From Chitinophagaceae bacterium T5-Br10_B2g13 (lineage in GTDB: Bacteria > Bacteroidota > Rhodothermia > Balneolales > Balneolaceae): a DNA stretch of 43,158 nucleotides. The notes below the pieces were generated by a model, which saw nothing but the letters and a program-made list of their open reading frames with translations, did no database searches and was not told where the DNA came from. Below are positions 16,035-26,000 of the stretch, in pieces (positions within the stretch are counted from its first letter, which is position 1; the number at the start of each line of letters is the position of its first letter). The stretch covers positions 1 through 43,158 of the forward strand of contig LKNA01000021.1 in assembly GCA_001564065.1 (NCBI GenBank), given 5' to 3'. The position numbers and the translations under genes are program-made.

Positions 16035-18734
16035 ATGAGTTCATCTGACAATTTACAAGATATCCCCAAGCATTACGATCCATCCGAAACAGAAGATAAA
16101 TGGTACTCTTACTGGGAGGAAAATAACTATTTCCACTCCGAGCCGGATGAAAGAGAATCATTTACTGTAGTTATACCGCCGCCTAATGTGACCGGCGTAT
16201 TACACATGGGCCATATGCTCAATAACACCATTCAGGACGTTTTGGTACGTCGTGCCCGAATGAAAGGCTACAACACCTGCTGGGTACCCGGAACAGATCA
16301 CGCTTCCATTGCCACCGAAGCAAAAGTTGTACAGAAGCTTCGAAAAAAAGGAATAAAAAAGAGCGACCTTTCCCGTGATGAATTTCTAAAACACGCCTGG
16401 GACTGGACCGATGAGCATGGCGGAATCATCCTGCAGCAGCTTCGTAAGCTGGGTGCATCCTGCGATTGGCAGCGCACCCGCTTCACACTGGAAGACGAGC
16501 TCTACGAATCGGTGATCGACTGCTTTATTGAGCTGTACGAGCGCGGAAATATCTACCGCGGGCAGCGAATGGTGAATTGGGATCCGGCCGCTCAGACCGC
16601 ACTCAGTGACGAAGAAGTGATCCACAAAGAAGTTCAATCCAAACTCTATCACGTACGCTACCCGATTAAAGATTCGGATGAGTACATCACCATAGCCACA
16701 ACCCGCCCCGAAACTATCCTGGCTGACACGGCCGTTTGTGTAAATCCGGATGATGAACGATACACTCACTTGGTTGGTAAATCCGCCATCATACCGATGG
16801 TAAACCGTGAAGTAAAAATCATCACTGATGAGTATGTAGACAAAGAGTACGGTTCAGGCTGCCTGAAGATTACACCGGCTCATGATCAGAACGATTATGA
16901 GATTGGCATAAAGCACGGCCTTGAAATTATCGACATGCTTAATGCCGACGGAACGGTAGCTGAAGTTGCCGGACACTATGTGGGTAAAGATCGGTTTGAA
17001 GCCCGAAAACTGATCATCAAAGATCTGGAAGACGCCGGGCTGTTGGTGAAAGTAGAGGAGATGGCTAACAAGGTGGGGTACTCCGAACGAACCGATGCCG
17101 TGATTGAGCCGCGACTCTCTTTGCAGTGGTTCTGCAAAATGGATGAGCTGAGCAAGCCGGCACTGGATAACGTGATGAACGATGAAATTCAGTTCCATCC
17201 CGCCAAGTTCAAAAACAGCTACAAGCACTGGATGGAGAACATCCGAGACTGGTGTATTTCTCGTCAGCTCTGGTGGGGTCATCGAATCCCGGCCTGGTAC
17301 TACGGTGATGGCGAGGAGGAGTATGTAATAGCCAGAACGGCTGAAGAAGCACTTGAAAAAGCGAGAAAGAAATCAGGTCGCAGTGATCTGAAAGAGTCAG
17401 AAATTCGTCAGGATGAAGACGTTCTCGACACCTGGTTCAGCTCGTGGCTCTGGCCAATGTCCGTTTTTGATCCCGATTTTATCAAAAACAAAAAAGGAAA
17501 TAAGGAACTCGAGTACTACTACCCTACTCAGGATCTGGTAACCGCGCCCGAAATCATGTTTTTCTGGGTTGCCCGGATGATTATGGCCGGCTACGCCTTT
17601 ACCGATGAGAAGCCGTTCAGCAACGTCTACTATCACGGAATTGTTCGGGATGAAAAGCGCCGGAAAATGTCCAAATCTCTCGGCAATTCACCCGATCCGC
17701 TGAAACTGATTGAGAAGTACGGTGCCGACGGAACGCGCGTGGGAATGCTCTTTGCCTCCCCTGCCGGCAACGACCTTCTTTTTGATGAAGCACTCTGCGA
17801 ACAGGGACGAAACTTCTCCAACAAGATCTGGAACGCATACCGATTCCTTACCATGAATATGGAGAAGGGAGTTGAGTATAATCCAACCACTGAAATTGAT
17901 CCCAACAACGTAGCTGATAAGTGGATAATGGGCCGAATCCAAACCACGCTGCGGGAGATGGAAGATGACTTTTCCAAGTATCGACTGAACGAAGCTCTGA
18001 AAAAGATCTACTCGCTGGTTTGGGATGATTTCTGCGACTGGTATATCGAAGTTTGCAAAGCGGATCAGTATGGCGAGAGCATGCCAAAAGAGAATCTGGA
18101 GAGGGCCCTCGGCTTTTTTGAGATGCTGATGAAGATGCTCCATCCGTTCATGCCGTTCATCACTGAAGAGATCTGGCAGCGAATCCAGGAGCGTTCAACC
18201 GAAGATGCACTGACAATCAGTTCCTGGCCCGAATCTTCAGATGAGGAGTATGATGCATCCGTATCGCTTTTCAAAACCGTACAGGCTCAGATCTCATCCA
18301 TTCGAAATATTCAGGCTGAGATGAACCTATCTCCCAAAGCGGAGCTGAACATAATTATTAAACCGAAGAATGGAGAACTTTCCGAACAGCTTGAATCTGC
18401 TGAATGGGTTTACAGAAAACTACTACCGGTTGAGTCAATTTCCTTTGATGTGGATGCTGACAAACCGAAAGCATCTGCTGCATCGGTTGTGGATGGATCG
18501 GAAGTTTACATACCGCTTGAAGGATTGATCGATCTTGAAAAAGAGCGCGAACGAATCCAGAAAGAGATCGACAGACTGCAGGGTTTCCTGAAAGGTGTTG
18601 AGAAAAAACTCTCCAACAAAGGATTTGTTAACAATGCGCCGGAAGCTGTGGTTGAAAAGGAGAAACAGAAAAAGGCCGATGCCGAGACTGACCTGGAGAA
18701 ACTATCCAACCAGCTGGAAGAGTTTCAGGGATAA
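16035..18734 (+). CDS. valS: Valyl-tRNA synthetase
   Basis: The 899-residue protein has the class I signatures HMGH (57-60, in PPPNVTGVLHMGH) and KMSKS (544-548), the CP1 editing domain with TTRPETILADTAV, the DVLDTWFSSWLWP stretch, an anticodon-binding domain (FMPFITEEIWQ), and a C-terminal coiled coil (EKERERIQKEIDRLQGF) typical of ValRS. It charges tRNA-Val and edits threonine mischarging in the cytoplasm. Length is normal. ATG start is 34 bases past a terminator hairpin, so the promoter either overlaps the hairpin or lies before it. There is no recognisable T-box. Confidence 0.97.
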   Translation: MSSSDNLQDIPKHYDPSETEDKWYSYWEENNYFHSEPDERESFTVVIPPPNVTGVLHMGHMLNNTIQDVLVRRARMKGYNTCWVPGTDHASIATEAKVVQKLRKKGIKKSDLSRDEFLKHAWDWTDEHGGIILQQLRKLGASCDWQRTRFTLEDELYESVIDCFIELYERGNIYRGQRMVNWDPAAQTALSDEEVIHKEVQSKLYHVRYPIKDSDEYITIATTRPETILADTAVCVNPDDERYTHLVGKSAIIPMVNREVKIITDEYVDKEYGSGCLKITPAHDQNDYEIGIKHGLEIIDMLNADGTVAEVAGHYVGKDRFEARKLIIKDLEDAGLLVKVEEMANKVGYSERTDAVIEPRLSLQWFCKMDELSKPALDNVMNDEIQFHPAKFKNSYKHWMENIRDWCISRQLWWGHRIPAWYYGDGEEEYVIARTAEEALEKARKKSGRSDLKESEIRQDEDVLDTWFSSWLWPMSVFDPDFIKNKKGNKELEYYYPTQDLVTAPEIMFFWVARMIMAGYAFTDEKPFSNVYYHGIVRDEKRRKMSKSLGNSPDPLKLIEKYGADGTRVGMLFASPAGNDLLFDEALCEQGRNFSNKIWNAYRFLTMNMEKGVEYNPTTEIDPNNVADKWIMGRIQTTLREMEDDFSKYRLNEALKKIYSLVWDDFCDWYIEVCKADQYGESMPKENLERALGFFEMLMKMLHPFMPFITEEIWQRIQERSTEDALTISSWPESSDEEYDASVSLFKTVQAQISSIRNIQAEMNLSPKAELNIIIKPKNGELSEQLESAEWVYRKLLPVESISFDVDADKPKASAASVVDGSEVYIPLEGLIDLEKERERIQKEIDRLQGFLKGVEKKLSNKGFVNNAPEAVVEKEKQKKADAETDLEKLSNQLEEFQG

Positions 18735-18762
18735 GTTATACTGTAAATTGATTCCACGGAGT

Positions 18763-18806
18763 CACGGAAGTGTAGAACACGAATCTTACTGTTACGCACT
18801 TCCGTG
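18763..18806. repeat. 10-bp inverted repeat downstream of valS
   Basis: CACGGAAGTG (18763-18772) and CACTTCCGTG (18797-18806) are exact inverted repeats around a 24-base loop. No T run follows, so it is not a canonical terminator. CCACGGAGTCACGGAAG resembles degenerate intergenic repeats found in environmental Bacteroidota. Confidence 0.5.
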
Positions 18807-18941
18807 GCAATTTCATGTTTGTTTAAAGAGATCCTCTACAAAAGAATTTCGGGATAAGTGAATATTTCGACATCTTTAGAAGAGTGATCTCAAAAAGAGA
18901 TCATCGCAACGTTAATTGGCTTATACACTTACAGGATACTT

Positions 18942-19430
18942 ATGATCAGTTCAAGTACTTTTTGGCGCACCGTTATCTCGGGATTCATCGCAACCTTTAT
19001 CATGGCCATGGTCTCTTTTCTTCAGGGAGGGCTTGGATTACCCACCATAGACATCGCCTATCTGATAGACCAGAGTCTGAATCATGTTCATGGACAAGAA
19101 GTCTACTCTATCTCCTGGGCAAATACCGCCTATATTATCGGCGGTGTATTAATGGCTCTTTTCTGGGTCGTTTTCTTGCAGGATCGAATCCCGGGTAACT
19201 GGATTGTACAGGGGATAATTTTTGGAATCTTGATTTCAATTTTTTCTGGTGCGATCGTTGGTCCGCTTGTATCATCAGCCGCCGGCGATTCATTTGGACT
19301 GTTTTACATGGACACCTGGATTCCCGGTAAAATACTGCTTGCCGGTGTAATCATGCATCTCAGCTATGGAATTTCACTGCTTTTATGCTTAAAAGTTGCC
19401 GGTGTAAATGGACTGGAATCAAAATCATAG
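18942..19430 (+). CDS. Four-helix membrane protein of unknown function
   Basis: The 162-residue protein has about four membrane helices (near residues 8-28, 60-82, 86-110 and 128-152) and glycine-rich turns. I do not recognise the family with confidence; it resembles small uncharacterised inner-membrane proteins in which each pair of helices is followed by a short loop. The start gives a helix almost at once, and no longer in-frame ATG fits better. Its stop TAG at 19428-19430 directly abuts the stop of the convergent OsmC gene (TGA on the other strand at 19425-19427), so the two coding regions overlap by six bases. Confidence 0.75.
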   Translation: MISSSTFWRTVISGFIATFIMAMVSFLQGGLGLPTIDIAYLIDQSLNHVHGQEVYSISWANTAYIIGGVLMALFWVVFLQDRIPGNWIVQGIIFGILISIFSGAIVGPLVSSAAGDSFGLFYMDTWIPGKILLAGVIMHLSYGISLLLCLKVAGVNGLESKS

Positions 19431-19907
19431 AGCCGGATCCGTTTTCATTTTTGGTTTGATTAAAATTTCAGATTTTATCGAGTTTGCTATAAAACACTTT
19501 TTATGTGCTTTTTCATGCAGCTCGATGAAATCAGTTTCATTGGGAGCACGATCTGCATCAAAAATTACAACCGGTCTTATGATTATTCTAGTCATAGCCA
19601 AATTTCCCTCACTGTTCTTCTCCAGTATCCCCTCTGAATGATCCAGATACTCATTGACCAAGAATCCTTTACCGGCTGCCAAAGAGAGAAACCAAAGCAT
19701 ATGGCAACTTGCGACTGAAGCCGTGAAAGCCTCTTCAGGGTCAATAACTGAAAGATCAGTATAAGACTCAGGTACTATGTGATGAGAAGCAGCAGCTTTC
19801 ATCGTTAAACCATTTTCAAATGTCCACGTATGAACCCTCTGATACTTTTGATCAATGAACTTAGCGCCAAGTCTTTTCCACTCTACTGTAGCTCTGTAAC
19901 CGGCCAT
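19425..19907 (-). CDS. OsmC family peroxidase with both redox cysteines
   Basis: The 160-residue protein has the OsmC/Ohr fold: an N-terminal beta half (YRATVEWKRLG, LTMKAAASHH), then the active-site helix FTASVASCHMLWFLSLAAGKG with Cys68, and Cys138 in AHKKCFIANS. The pair reduces organic hydroperoxides with thiols in the cytoplasm. Length is that of an OsmC-like rather than the shorter Ohr. The gene is not near a redox regulator, and the only neighbours are a membrane protein (convergent) and a small helical protein (divergent). ATG start is supported by the start of the fold at residue 3. Confidence 0.85.
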   Translation of the reverse strand: MAGYRATVEWKRLGAKFIDQKYQRVHTWTFENGLTMKAAASHHIVPESYTDLSVIDPEEAFTASVASCHMLWFLSLAAGKGFLVNEYLDHSEGILEKNSEGNLAMTRIIIRPVVIFDADRAPNETDFIELHEKAHKKCFIANSIKSEILIKPKMKTDPAL

Positions 19908-20021
19908 AAAATCTTTTATTGAAATTGAATATGTTGAACTCTTACAAGTGACTGTATGTTATGATATTACATAACTAATCAGCTTTGAAAAAATAAATAA
20001 AAAAATAACTGGTGATACGCC

Positions 20022-20207
20022 ATGAAAATCAAGGACATGACAAGAGAAGAACTTGAACGATTTATTGAACAGAAAGGAATCGGTGCCGATAAACTTGAAA
20101 AGGCAAAACGAGCGCAGAGAAACCTCAACATCGCCTTACTTCTCGGGTCTGCTTCGCTGTTAGTTGGGCTCTCTGCAGTTGCCGTATATAAGGCCCTGAG
20201 CGATTAA
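20022..20207 (+). CDS. Small single-span membrane protein
   Basis: The 61-residue protein has a charged N-terminal helix (EELERFIEQKGIGADKLEKA) and one C-terminal membrane span (NIALLLGSASLLVGLSAVAV). No family is recognised. It is followed after four bases by a short-chain dehydrogenase gene, so it is likely co-transcribed and may be a membrane partner or unrelated small envelope protein. It is supported as a gene by the tight spacing and by coherent amphipathic and hydrophobic parts; translation is not proved. Confidence 0.6.
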   Translation: MKIKDMTREELERFIEQKGIGADKLEKAKRAQRNLNIALLLGSASLLVGLSAVAVYKALSD

Positions 20208-20211
20208 TCAG

Positions 20212-20991
20212 ATGCAGCAAACTTCACTTATTACCGGAGCCTCCAGCGGTATCGGGCTGGAACTGGCTCGGGTTATGGCCCGGAACGGAATCAATTTAGT
20301 ATTGACGGCAAGGCGAGAAGAGAGGCTGAATCAATTAAAGAAAGAACTTGAAAATCAGTACTCCGTCCGGGTTCATTTTATACCGCTGGATCTGGCCAAA
20401 CCCGAATCTCCGCAACAGCTCTACAACTTTTGCCAAAAAGAAGAACTCAATATCGACATCCTGATCAACAACGCGGGAATCGGTGATTACGGGCTATTTC
20501 AAAAAAACGAGTGGGAGAAAACCGCAACCATGATCGACCTGAACATGAAATCGCTTACTCATCTCACGCGGCTTTTTCTTCCGGATATGATTCAGAGAAA
20601 AAACGGACGAATCATGAATGTGGCATCCACGGCTTCCTTCCAGCCCGGGCCGCTTATGAGTGTTTACTATGCGACCAAACACTATGTGCTCGCATTTAGT
20701 GAAGCCCTCGCCAATGAAGTTGCAGAACATAATGTAACCGTTACGGCTCTCTGTCCCGGTCCAACAAAATCGGAATTTCAGGAGACGGCTAACATGCAAA
20801 AATCAAAGCTTGTAGACCGTTTACCCATGCCCGACTCCGCTGAAGTGGCTGAATATGGTTACAGAGCGATGGTGAATGGAAAACGTGTGGCCGTGCACGG
20901 AGTGATGAACAAGATCATGGCGAAAGCCATGAGTTTCTTGCCGCGATGCTGGGTAACGGCTACGGTAAGAAAAATACAAGAGAGGAAATAG
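20212..20991 (+). CDS. Short-chain dehydrogenase/reductase (DltE/YqjQ-like)
   Basis: The 259-residue protein is a classical SDR: TGASSGIG (residues 8-15) binds NAD(P), NNAG (86-89) stabilises the sheet, a Ser near residue 139-142 and Tyr152 with Lys156 form the catalytic set. Arg-rich TARREERL after the second strand favours NADP. The C-terminus ends in a basic KIQERK tail, and the sequence is closest to the COG0300/DltE type, whose substrates are unknown lipids or ketones. It is four bases downstream of a small membrane protein gene. Substrate cannot be deduced. Confidence 0.85.
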   Translation: MQQTSLITGASSGIGLELARVMARNGINLVLTARREERLNQLKKELENQYSVRVHFIPLDLAKPESPQQLYNFCQKEELNIDILINNAGIGDYGLFQKNEWEKTATMIDLNMKSLTHLTRLFLPDMIQRKNGRIMNVASTASFQPGPLMSVYYATKHYVLAFSEALANEVAEHNVTVTALCPGPTKSEFQETANMQKSKLVDRLPMPDSAEVAEYGYRAMVNGKRVAVHGVMNKIMAKAMSFLPRCWVTATVRKIQERK

Positions 20992-21083
20992 TTTATAGCG
21001 TTTGAGAGAACGCCATGAATAGTGTATAATAATTCAAGATCTCAATCGTACCTAAAACAAAGGCGTTCATTAATTTCTCCGAT

Positions 21084-21521
21084 ATGTACAAACTACATTT
21101 CTCGATTTTTGCATTGTTACTCTTCGCAATTTCCTTCTTTACAGGATGTGAGGAGTTGGATGGAAATTTTTCAGAATTGACAATCAATGAGGTCGCAGAA
21201 CTTATTGACATGAATGTTGGGGATGCAGAGGCGGAAACACTCTCTAGCTGTAAAACCATTGCGATTGGTACCAAACCGTGTGGAGGTCCATGGGGTTACC
21301 TGGTCTACTCCGAGGAGCAGAGCGACACCCAAAACCTGGAGCGGCTTGTTAAGCGGTACACTGAGCTGGATAGCATTCGTAATGTTGAGGAAGGAAGAGG
21401 TTCAACCTGCGATATGGCAAGAGAACCTAAAATTGAGCTTCGGGAAGGAAGCTGCTACGGTACAGAGGGTCATGCATGGAATCCGGGTGATATTCTGGAA
21501 TTTAATAAAATCAATAAGTAA
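21084..21521 (+). CDS. Small lipoprotein with CGGP motif, four mature cysteines
   Basis: The 145-residue protein has a lipoprotein signal (FFTGC, Cys22) and a mature part with Cys56, Cys66, Cys109 and Cys124, the core motif TKPCGGPWGYLVYS and a helix LERLVKRYTELDS. Short secreted proteins with the same C...CGGP...YS...C layout occur in Proteobacteria and Bacteroidota, but their role is unknown to me. Four cysteines suggest two disulfides. A paralogue starts two bases after its stop, so the pair is one transcription unit and a tandem duplication. Confidence 0.75.
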   Translation: MYKLHFSIFALLLFAISFFTGCEELDGNFSELTINEVAELIDMNVGDAEAETLSSCKTIAIGTKPCGGPWGYLVYSEEQSDTQNLERLVKRYTELDSIRNVEEGRGSTCDMAREPKIELREGSCYGTEGHAWNPGDILEFNKINK

Positions 21522-21523
21522 AT

Positions 21524-21946
21524 ATGGACATGACCTATTTGATAGCAGCCATATTGCTCAGCTCGTTTTTCTTGATCTCCTGTGCTGCAGAAAAAGCCGA
21601 ATCATCAGAAAATCCATCCATTGAGGAGGTGGCTGAAGAAATTGACGAGCTGGTTGGTGAAGCAAAAGCCGATAGTATTGAACAGTGTGCTATCATGCCC
21701 ATCGGTGTTAAACCAGCAGGCGGGCCATGGGGATATCTCGTTTATTCAACCCTATCTGTTGATCTTGAGAAGCTGGAAAAGCTTGTATCGAGATATAATG
21801 AACTGGATGAGAAAAGGAACGATCAATCAGACAGCTTCTCAACTGCTGATTTCGCAACAGAGCCCGAACTTACCATTAAAGATGGTCGCTGCCACGGTGA
21901 AGGCCTATATGCCTGGAATTCCGGTGAAGTTAAAGAGAACGTTTAA
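21524..21946 (+). CDS. Paralogous small lipoprotein lacking two cysteines
   Basis: The 140-residue protein is a tandem copy of the upstream gene: lipoprotein signal (FFLISC, Cys20), KPAGGPWGYLVYS instead of KPCGGPWGYLVYS, the helix LEKLVSRYNELDEKR and a C-terminal GRCHGEGLYAWNSGE. Cys55 and Cys123 match Cys56 and Cys124 of the first copy, but the positions of Cys66 and Cys109 are Ala65 and Ala108. Their joint loss suggests they form one disulfide in the first protein. Function is unknown. It ends convergent with the MscS gene, 12 bases away. Confidence 0.75.
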   Translation: MDMTYLIAAILLSSFFLISCAAEKAESSENPSIEEVAEEIDELVGEAKADSIEQCAIMPIGVKPAGGPWGYLVYSTLSVDLEKLEKLVSRYNELDEKRNDQSDSFSTADFATEPELTIKDGRCHGEGLYAWNSGEVKENV

Positions 21947-21958
21947 ATCACCGTAATA

Positions 21959-23005
21959 CTATTCCATTTTTTCGGAAGGATCTAAATTCGGTACCATTCC
22001 CAAACGGTTACACTCCTCAAGTATCATCTCCGTTAAATCGCTTTTGAAGAGAAACTCATAGCGAATATCCACTACATACGCCTTTACACGCAGCTTATAA
22101 GCAAAAAACCTGTTGTGAACTTCATTAAGTACGATGATGTCGACCGGCTTATTCAGGAAAGTGTATGATGAAGCGTAAACAGCCTTATAACCTATCTTTT
22201 TTACCTGCTGAATATCCACGGTTGCAGGAAGATAAATTTCTGCCACTACCTGGCAGTCCAGGGCACTTGAGTTGGTGTTAGAAACGGCGTGGTTCATCAG
22301 CTCTGCATTGGGAATTGACACCACTGAATCATCTGGCGTAACAACTCTGCACGATCTTAACCCAATATTAATGACCTCACCATAGTGGTCGCCTACCTGA
22401 ATCTTATCGCCTACCTGAAATGGGCGGTCCAGAATTATAATAATGCCGCCAAAAATATTCTTCAGGATATCCTGTGACGCAAAACCCACCGCAATACCTA
22501 CGGATGCTCCGATTGCAACAACTGTTTCAAAAGGCGGGGCAATCACTCCGGCAATAACAATATAGATGGCAAAAGACCAGATTACGATCCTGCTGATAGG
22601 AGCAAGACGCTTAATAAAGAGTCTGTAATTCGTTGCTTTCTCTGAGTAATTCTCTAATATCAGCGTCAGATATTTATTGATGAAATAGGTGATGATTAAA
22701 ATCAGAAAGGTATAAAAGACCTTCCCGAATGAAATCAGTTCTCGAATTTGTGCTATCTCACTCTGCTCTTCCGGCACCTCACCATTCTGAGCTTCTTCCG
22801 TTTGCTCTGCTTCGGATGTAACCTCCTCTTCAACAGTCTGTTCTGCCTCTGCTGCTTGCTCACTCTCCTGAACCACCTGCTCACTTTGTAGCGGATATAA
22901 TTCACTATTTGCAAGATCTGCCATCAATGTGTCGGGCGCCACTATTGTAAAAAGAGTGATCGCCATAACAACCGGCAACATAAATTTGATAGTTTTAAAT
23001 TTCAT
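21959..23005 (-). CDS. MscS-family mechanosensitive channel with acidic periplasmic segment
   Basis: The 348-residue protein has an N-terminal signal-like helix (residues 1-25), an acidic low-complexity stretch (about 45-82, runs of Glu, Gln and Ala), two membrane helices (about 97-117 and 137-156) and the pore helix with the MscS signature VVAIGASVGIAVGFASQDILKNIFGG (162-187), followed by the beta domain (DRPFQVGDKIQVGDHYGEV). Such channels open under membrane tension or as regulated ion channels. The gene begins 9 bases after a 1000-residue ATPase gene, with an AAGG sequence before the ATG. It is therefore probably co-translated with that ATPase. Confidence 0.9.
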   Translation of the reverse strand: MKFKTIKFMLPVVMAITLFTIVAPDTLMADLANSELYPLQSEQVVQESEQAAEAEQTVEEEVTSEAEQTEEAQNGEVPEEQSEIAQIRELISFGKVFYTFLILIITYFINKYLTLILENYSEKATNYRLFIKRLAPISRIVIWSFAIYIVIAGVIAPPFETVVAIGASVGIAVGFASQDILKNIFGGIIIILDRPFQVGDKIQVGDHYGEVINIGLRSCRVVTPDDSVVSIPNAELMNHAVSNTNSSALDCQVVAEIYLPATVDIQQVKKIGYKAVYASSYTFLNKPVDIIVLNEVHNRFFAYKLRVKAYVVDIRYEFLFKSDLTEMILEECNRLGMVPNLDPSEKME

Positions 23006-23014
23006 AGCCCAGCC

Positions 23015-26000
23015 TTAATGAATTATATTTCTTCGCTTCAACAGGCGCACTACCTGCCTGTATACAAGATGATTCAGTATAAATCCGTTTTCGGTTTCCT
23101 GTACAATTCCTTTGCTTTTCAAACGGGAGAGCATAAGCCTGCTATCTGATAAGTCCTGATGAAGTGCTACAGAGAGCTCCTCAACATTCAGGTTCTGATG
23201 AAGAATAAGTGCAGCAAGCGTAAACAGCACATCCCTTGAGGGTACTTCCAGTTTATCTAAATCGGCCACTTCTGTAGGGAGCTGCGTAACATATTTATCG
23301 TCAAACTCCTTAATAGATTGCATCCAGAAAATCATGGCAATCGATAAATTACCCTCCGCAATTTTATCAAGCCTGTCGAAATACTGCTCTCTCAAATAAC
23401 CCTGAACATCCTTTTCGTCCGACATGATCTTTTTAAATGCCCTGCTCTTTTGTGTAGCGGTTCCGGGCTCAAACTTTAGTTCGTAACCGGTAGCTTTATG
23501 GCGGGTCAGGATGGCATTTTTTATCGCTTCACGATCTAAATTATCGGTTCTTGTTATATGAGAAAAATATTGATCAGAACCATAAACCTTCTCAAAATAA
23601 CTCCATGCAAAAGCGGAACATGTTACAATCCAGAATAGCTTATTGCGGGTTGAAGTCATGATCACCCAAAAACTCTCAATTGCTTCAAAACCGTGAATAT
23701 TTCTCACAAAAGTATTGTGAATGTTCTCTACAACTAAAATTGATCGACTACGCTTTCTCTGTATCTTTTCAATAAACTCATCCCGGTTTTCCGTCTTAGC
23801 AAATCCCAAGGCATCACATAAAATAGTAAGCAGTTCTTTTTCAGTTCGGATGGTTTTATCAAATTGAACATTGATGACTTTCTGATCTTGTGGAAATTTT
23901 TTCTTTAAAAAATTCAACGCAATCGATTTTCCACTGCCTCTCTCGCCTGCAATCAAAAGGTTGGTATCGATATTCAGTTTCCAATCTTCAAACGAGTGTT
24001 CGAAATGTGTATAGAGACCCTTCGGTGTAGTGTAAAATCTTTCATCTATGTCGAAATCAAAATTGAAAAGCCTTTTATATACAAAAGGAAAGTTGTTGTG
24101 TACATCAACTTTAGCCAGATATTCAGCAAGATTTCTTTTTTCCGTTGTACTCACCGATCCTTCAGACTCAAATCCAAGATTGCGACCAACGATTTTTCTA
24201 CCCTCCCTGAACTTAAGCGTTAAAAACCGGCGAAGAACTTCCGCTTTATCCAAAAAAGTGTAGAATACACGCCGGGCGCGTTCCTGCCAGTTGTAAGCTT
24301 TGGCTTTAACCTGCAGAGCTTTATCCTGCATTTCCAGTTCCGTATAAGATCTGGAGAGCATGGTGTCAGCCAGATTTTGAATGGCTTGGGGGAAAACTAC
24401 CTTAACAACATTCTCGTATTCGTTCTGCCTCTCTCTTACGGTTTTAATCATCGTTTCCAACTGATTAATAGACCGCTCAGTGCCACCTATAGCGATCTCC
24501 ATTACAGTCTGGTCTTCTTCTTTCTCCTTCTCCGACTCTTTAGCGGTCAAAAGGTTCACGTCTACAATTTGAATCGCCTCTTCTGTTTCTGTAGTAATTT
24601 CTTTAATAAAACTTGCCCACTGGCGTTTTTCCGGGTCCATCTCCCTTAAGGCATTCTCTTTTACATAACGTGTTGCCAGTTTTTTCCAGCTAATCGTATC
24701 AGTAACAACTTTTGGAATACCATCCACCACTGATCTGCTTTCAGCAAGCACAAATGTGTCAGTAAAATTATAAAATCCAAGCTGCAGATCAGTGATTGAC
24801 CTCTGTATTTGATTGATCAGGTGTTGCTGACTCTCCTCCTGATCCATCTCAGCCATCAATTTGTCTGACACTTCAACTTTCACTTTCTCTCGCAGTTCAT
24901 TAACCAGCTTAACAGGTAGTGCATCCGTTTTCTGTTCTTTCAGGATATCTGCAATCTCCTTAATTTTGGAAATTCCAGATTCGAGTGGCAGATAACCATA
25001 ATCCCGGAAGAATGTGTGGGTAAAATTCAGAATTTCATCTTTCGTACTCTCTACCAGATATGCAAACCGTGCAATCTCTATCTGGATGGCAAAATCTGAA
25101 TACTGAGATCTCAGATAGGTGTTCCAATCTTTTTGAATTCCATTTAACTCGGAATTTTTTCGTGAAATTTCCGAATTGTAATTATCCGGCTCCAGCCTGT
25201 TGCGATTCTCTTCAAGAGTTCCGCTTTTTACCGAAAAGTTAAAACACTCATTTAAAGCTCGCTTGCCGATATCTTCGCCAACATCAACGTCTTTCAGCAA
25301 TGTAATGGCCTCCTGCAGGTGAGCTTCTATCTGCTCAACAACCTGAAATGTCAGAACTGTCTCCGCTTTGTTCTCTGCAGTTTTTTTATCAGTTACTGCA
25401 TCTTCTGCTGATCCTTCCAACTCCTTTTCGGGATTTTCATCCTGGTTTTCAGGTTCCTTTTCAAGAAGCTTTGCTGCAGACTTTGTGAGCACCTGAAATT
25501 CATGGGAAAGAAGCTCATCCGGTAAACCGGATAGAACGATCAGTTGTAACCGAACACTCTTCCTTAACTGGATCACCTGTTTCCAGCCTTTTTTGTCTCG
25601 CTTAATAGGGGAAGAAACCGTTCTCAGAACTCGTTTAAAACTCTTTAGAACTTTTAAAGTAACTGAATCACTCTCATCGGCGAGAAAACGATCTTCTGAC
25701 TGATACTCTACGACAGTTTCAGGAAACTCTTCGGTTAAACCATCTATCAGGTCTATCCACTGATCCGCCCATTTCTGTTTGTCGTAGTGATCTACAATAT
25801 TTTTCAGATCCGTAATATTCTTATTCAGAGTATCGACAACACGTTTTTTTCTAAACTCATCATCTTTTTTGATACTTAAAATCTCTTTGTAAGTAACCTG
25901 AAACCAAGATAGTAGCTCACTTCTGAACTCTGTTCTGAAAGCTTCAAGCTTACTTTCAAAATGTTCCCCGATCTGATTTTTCAGATGATCTGTAACTGCT

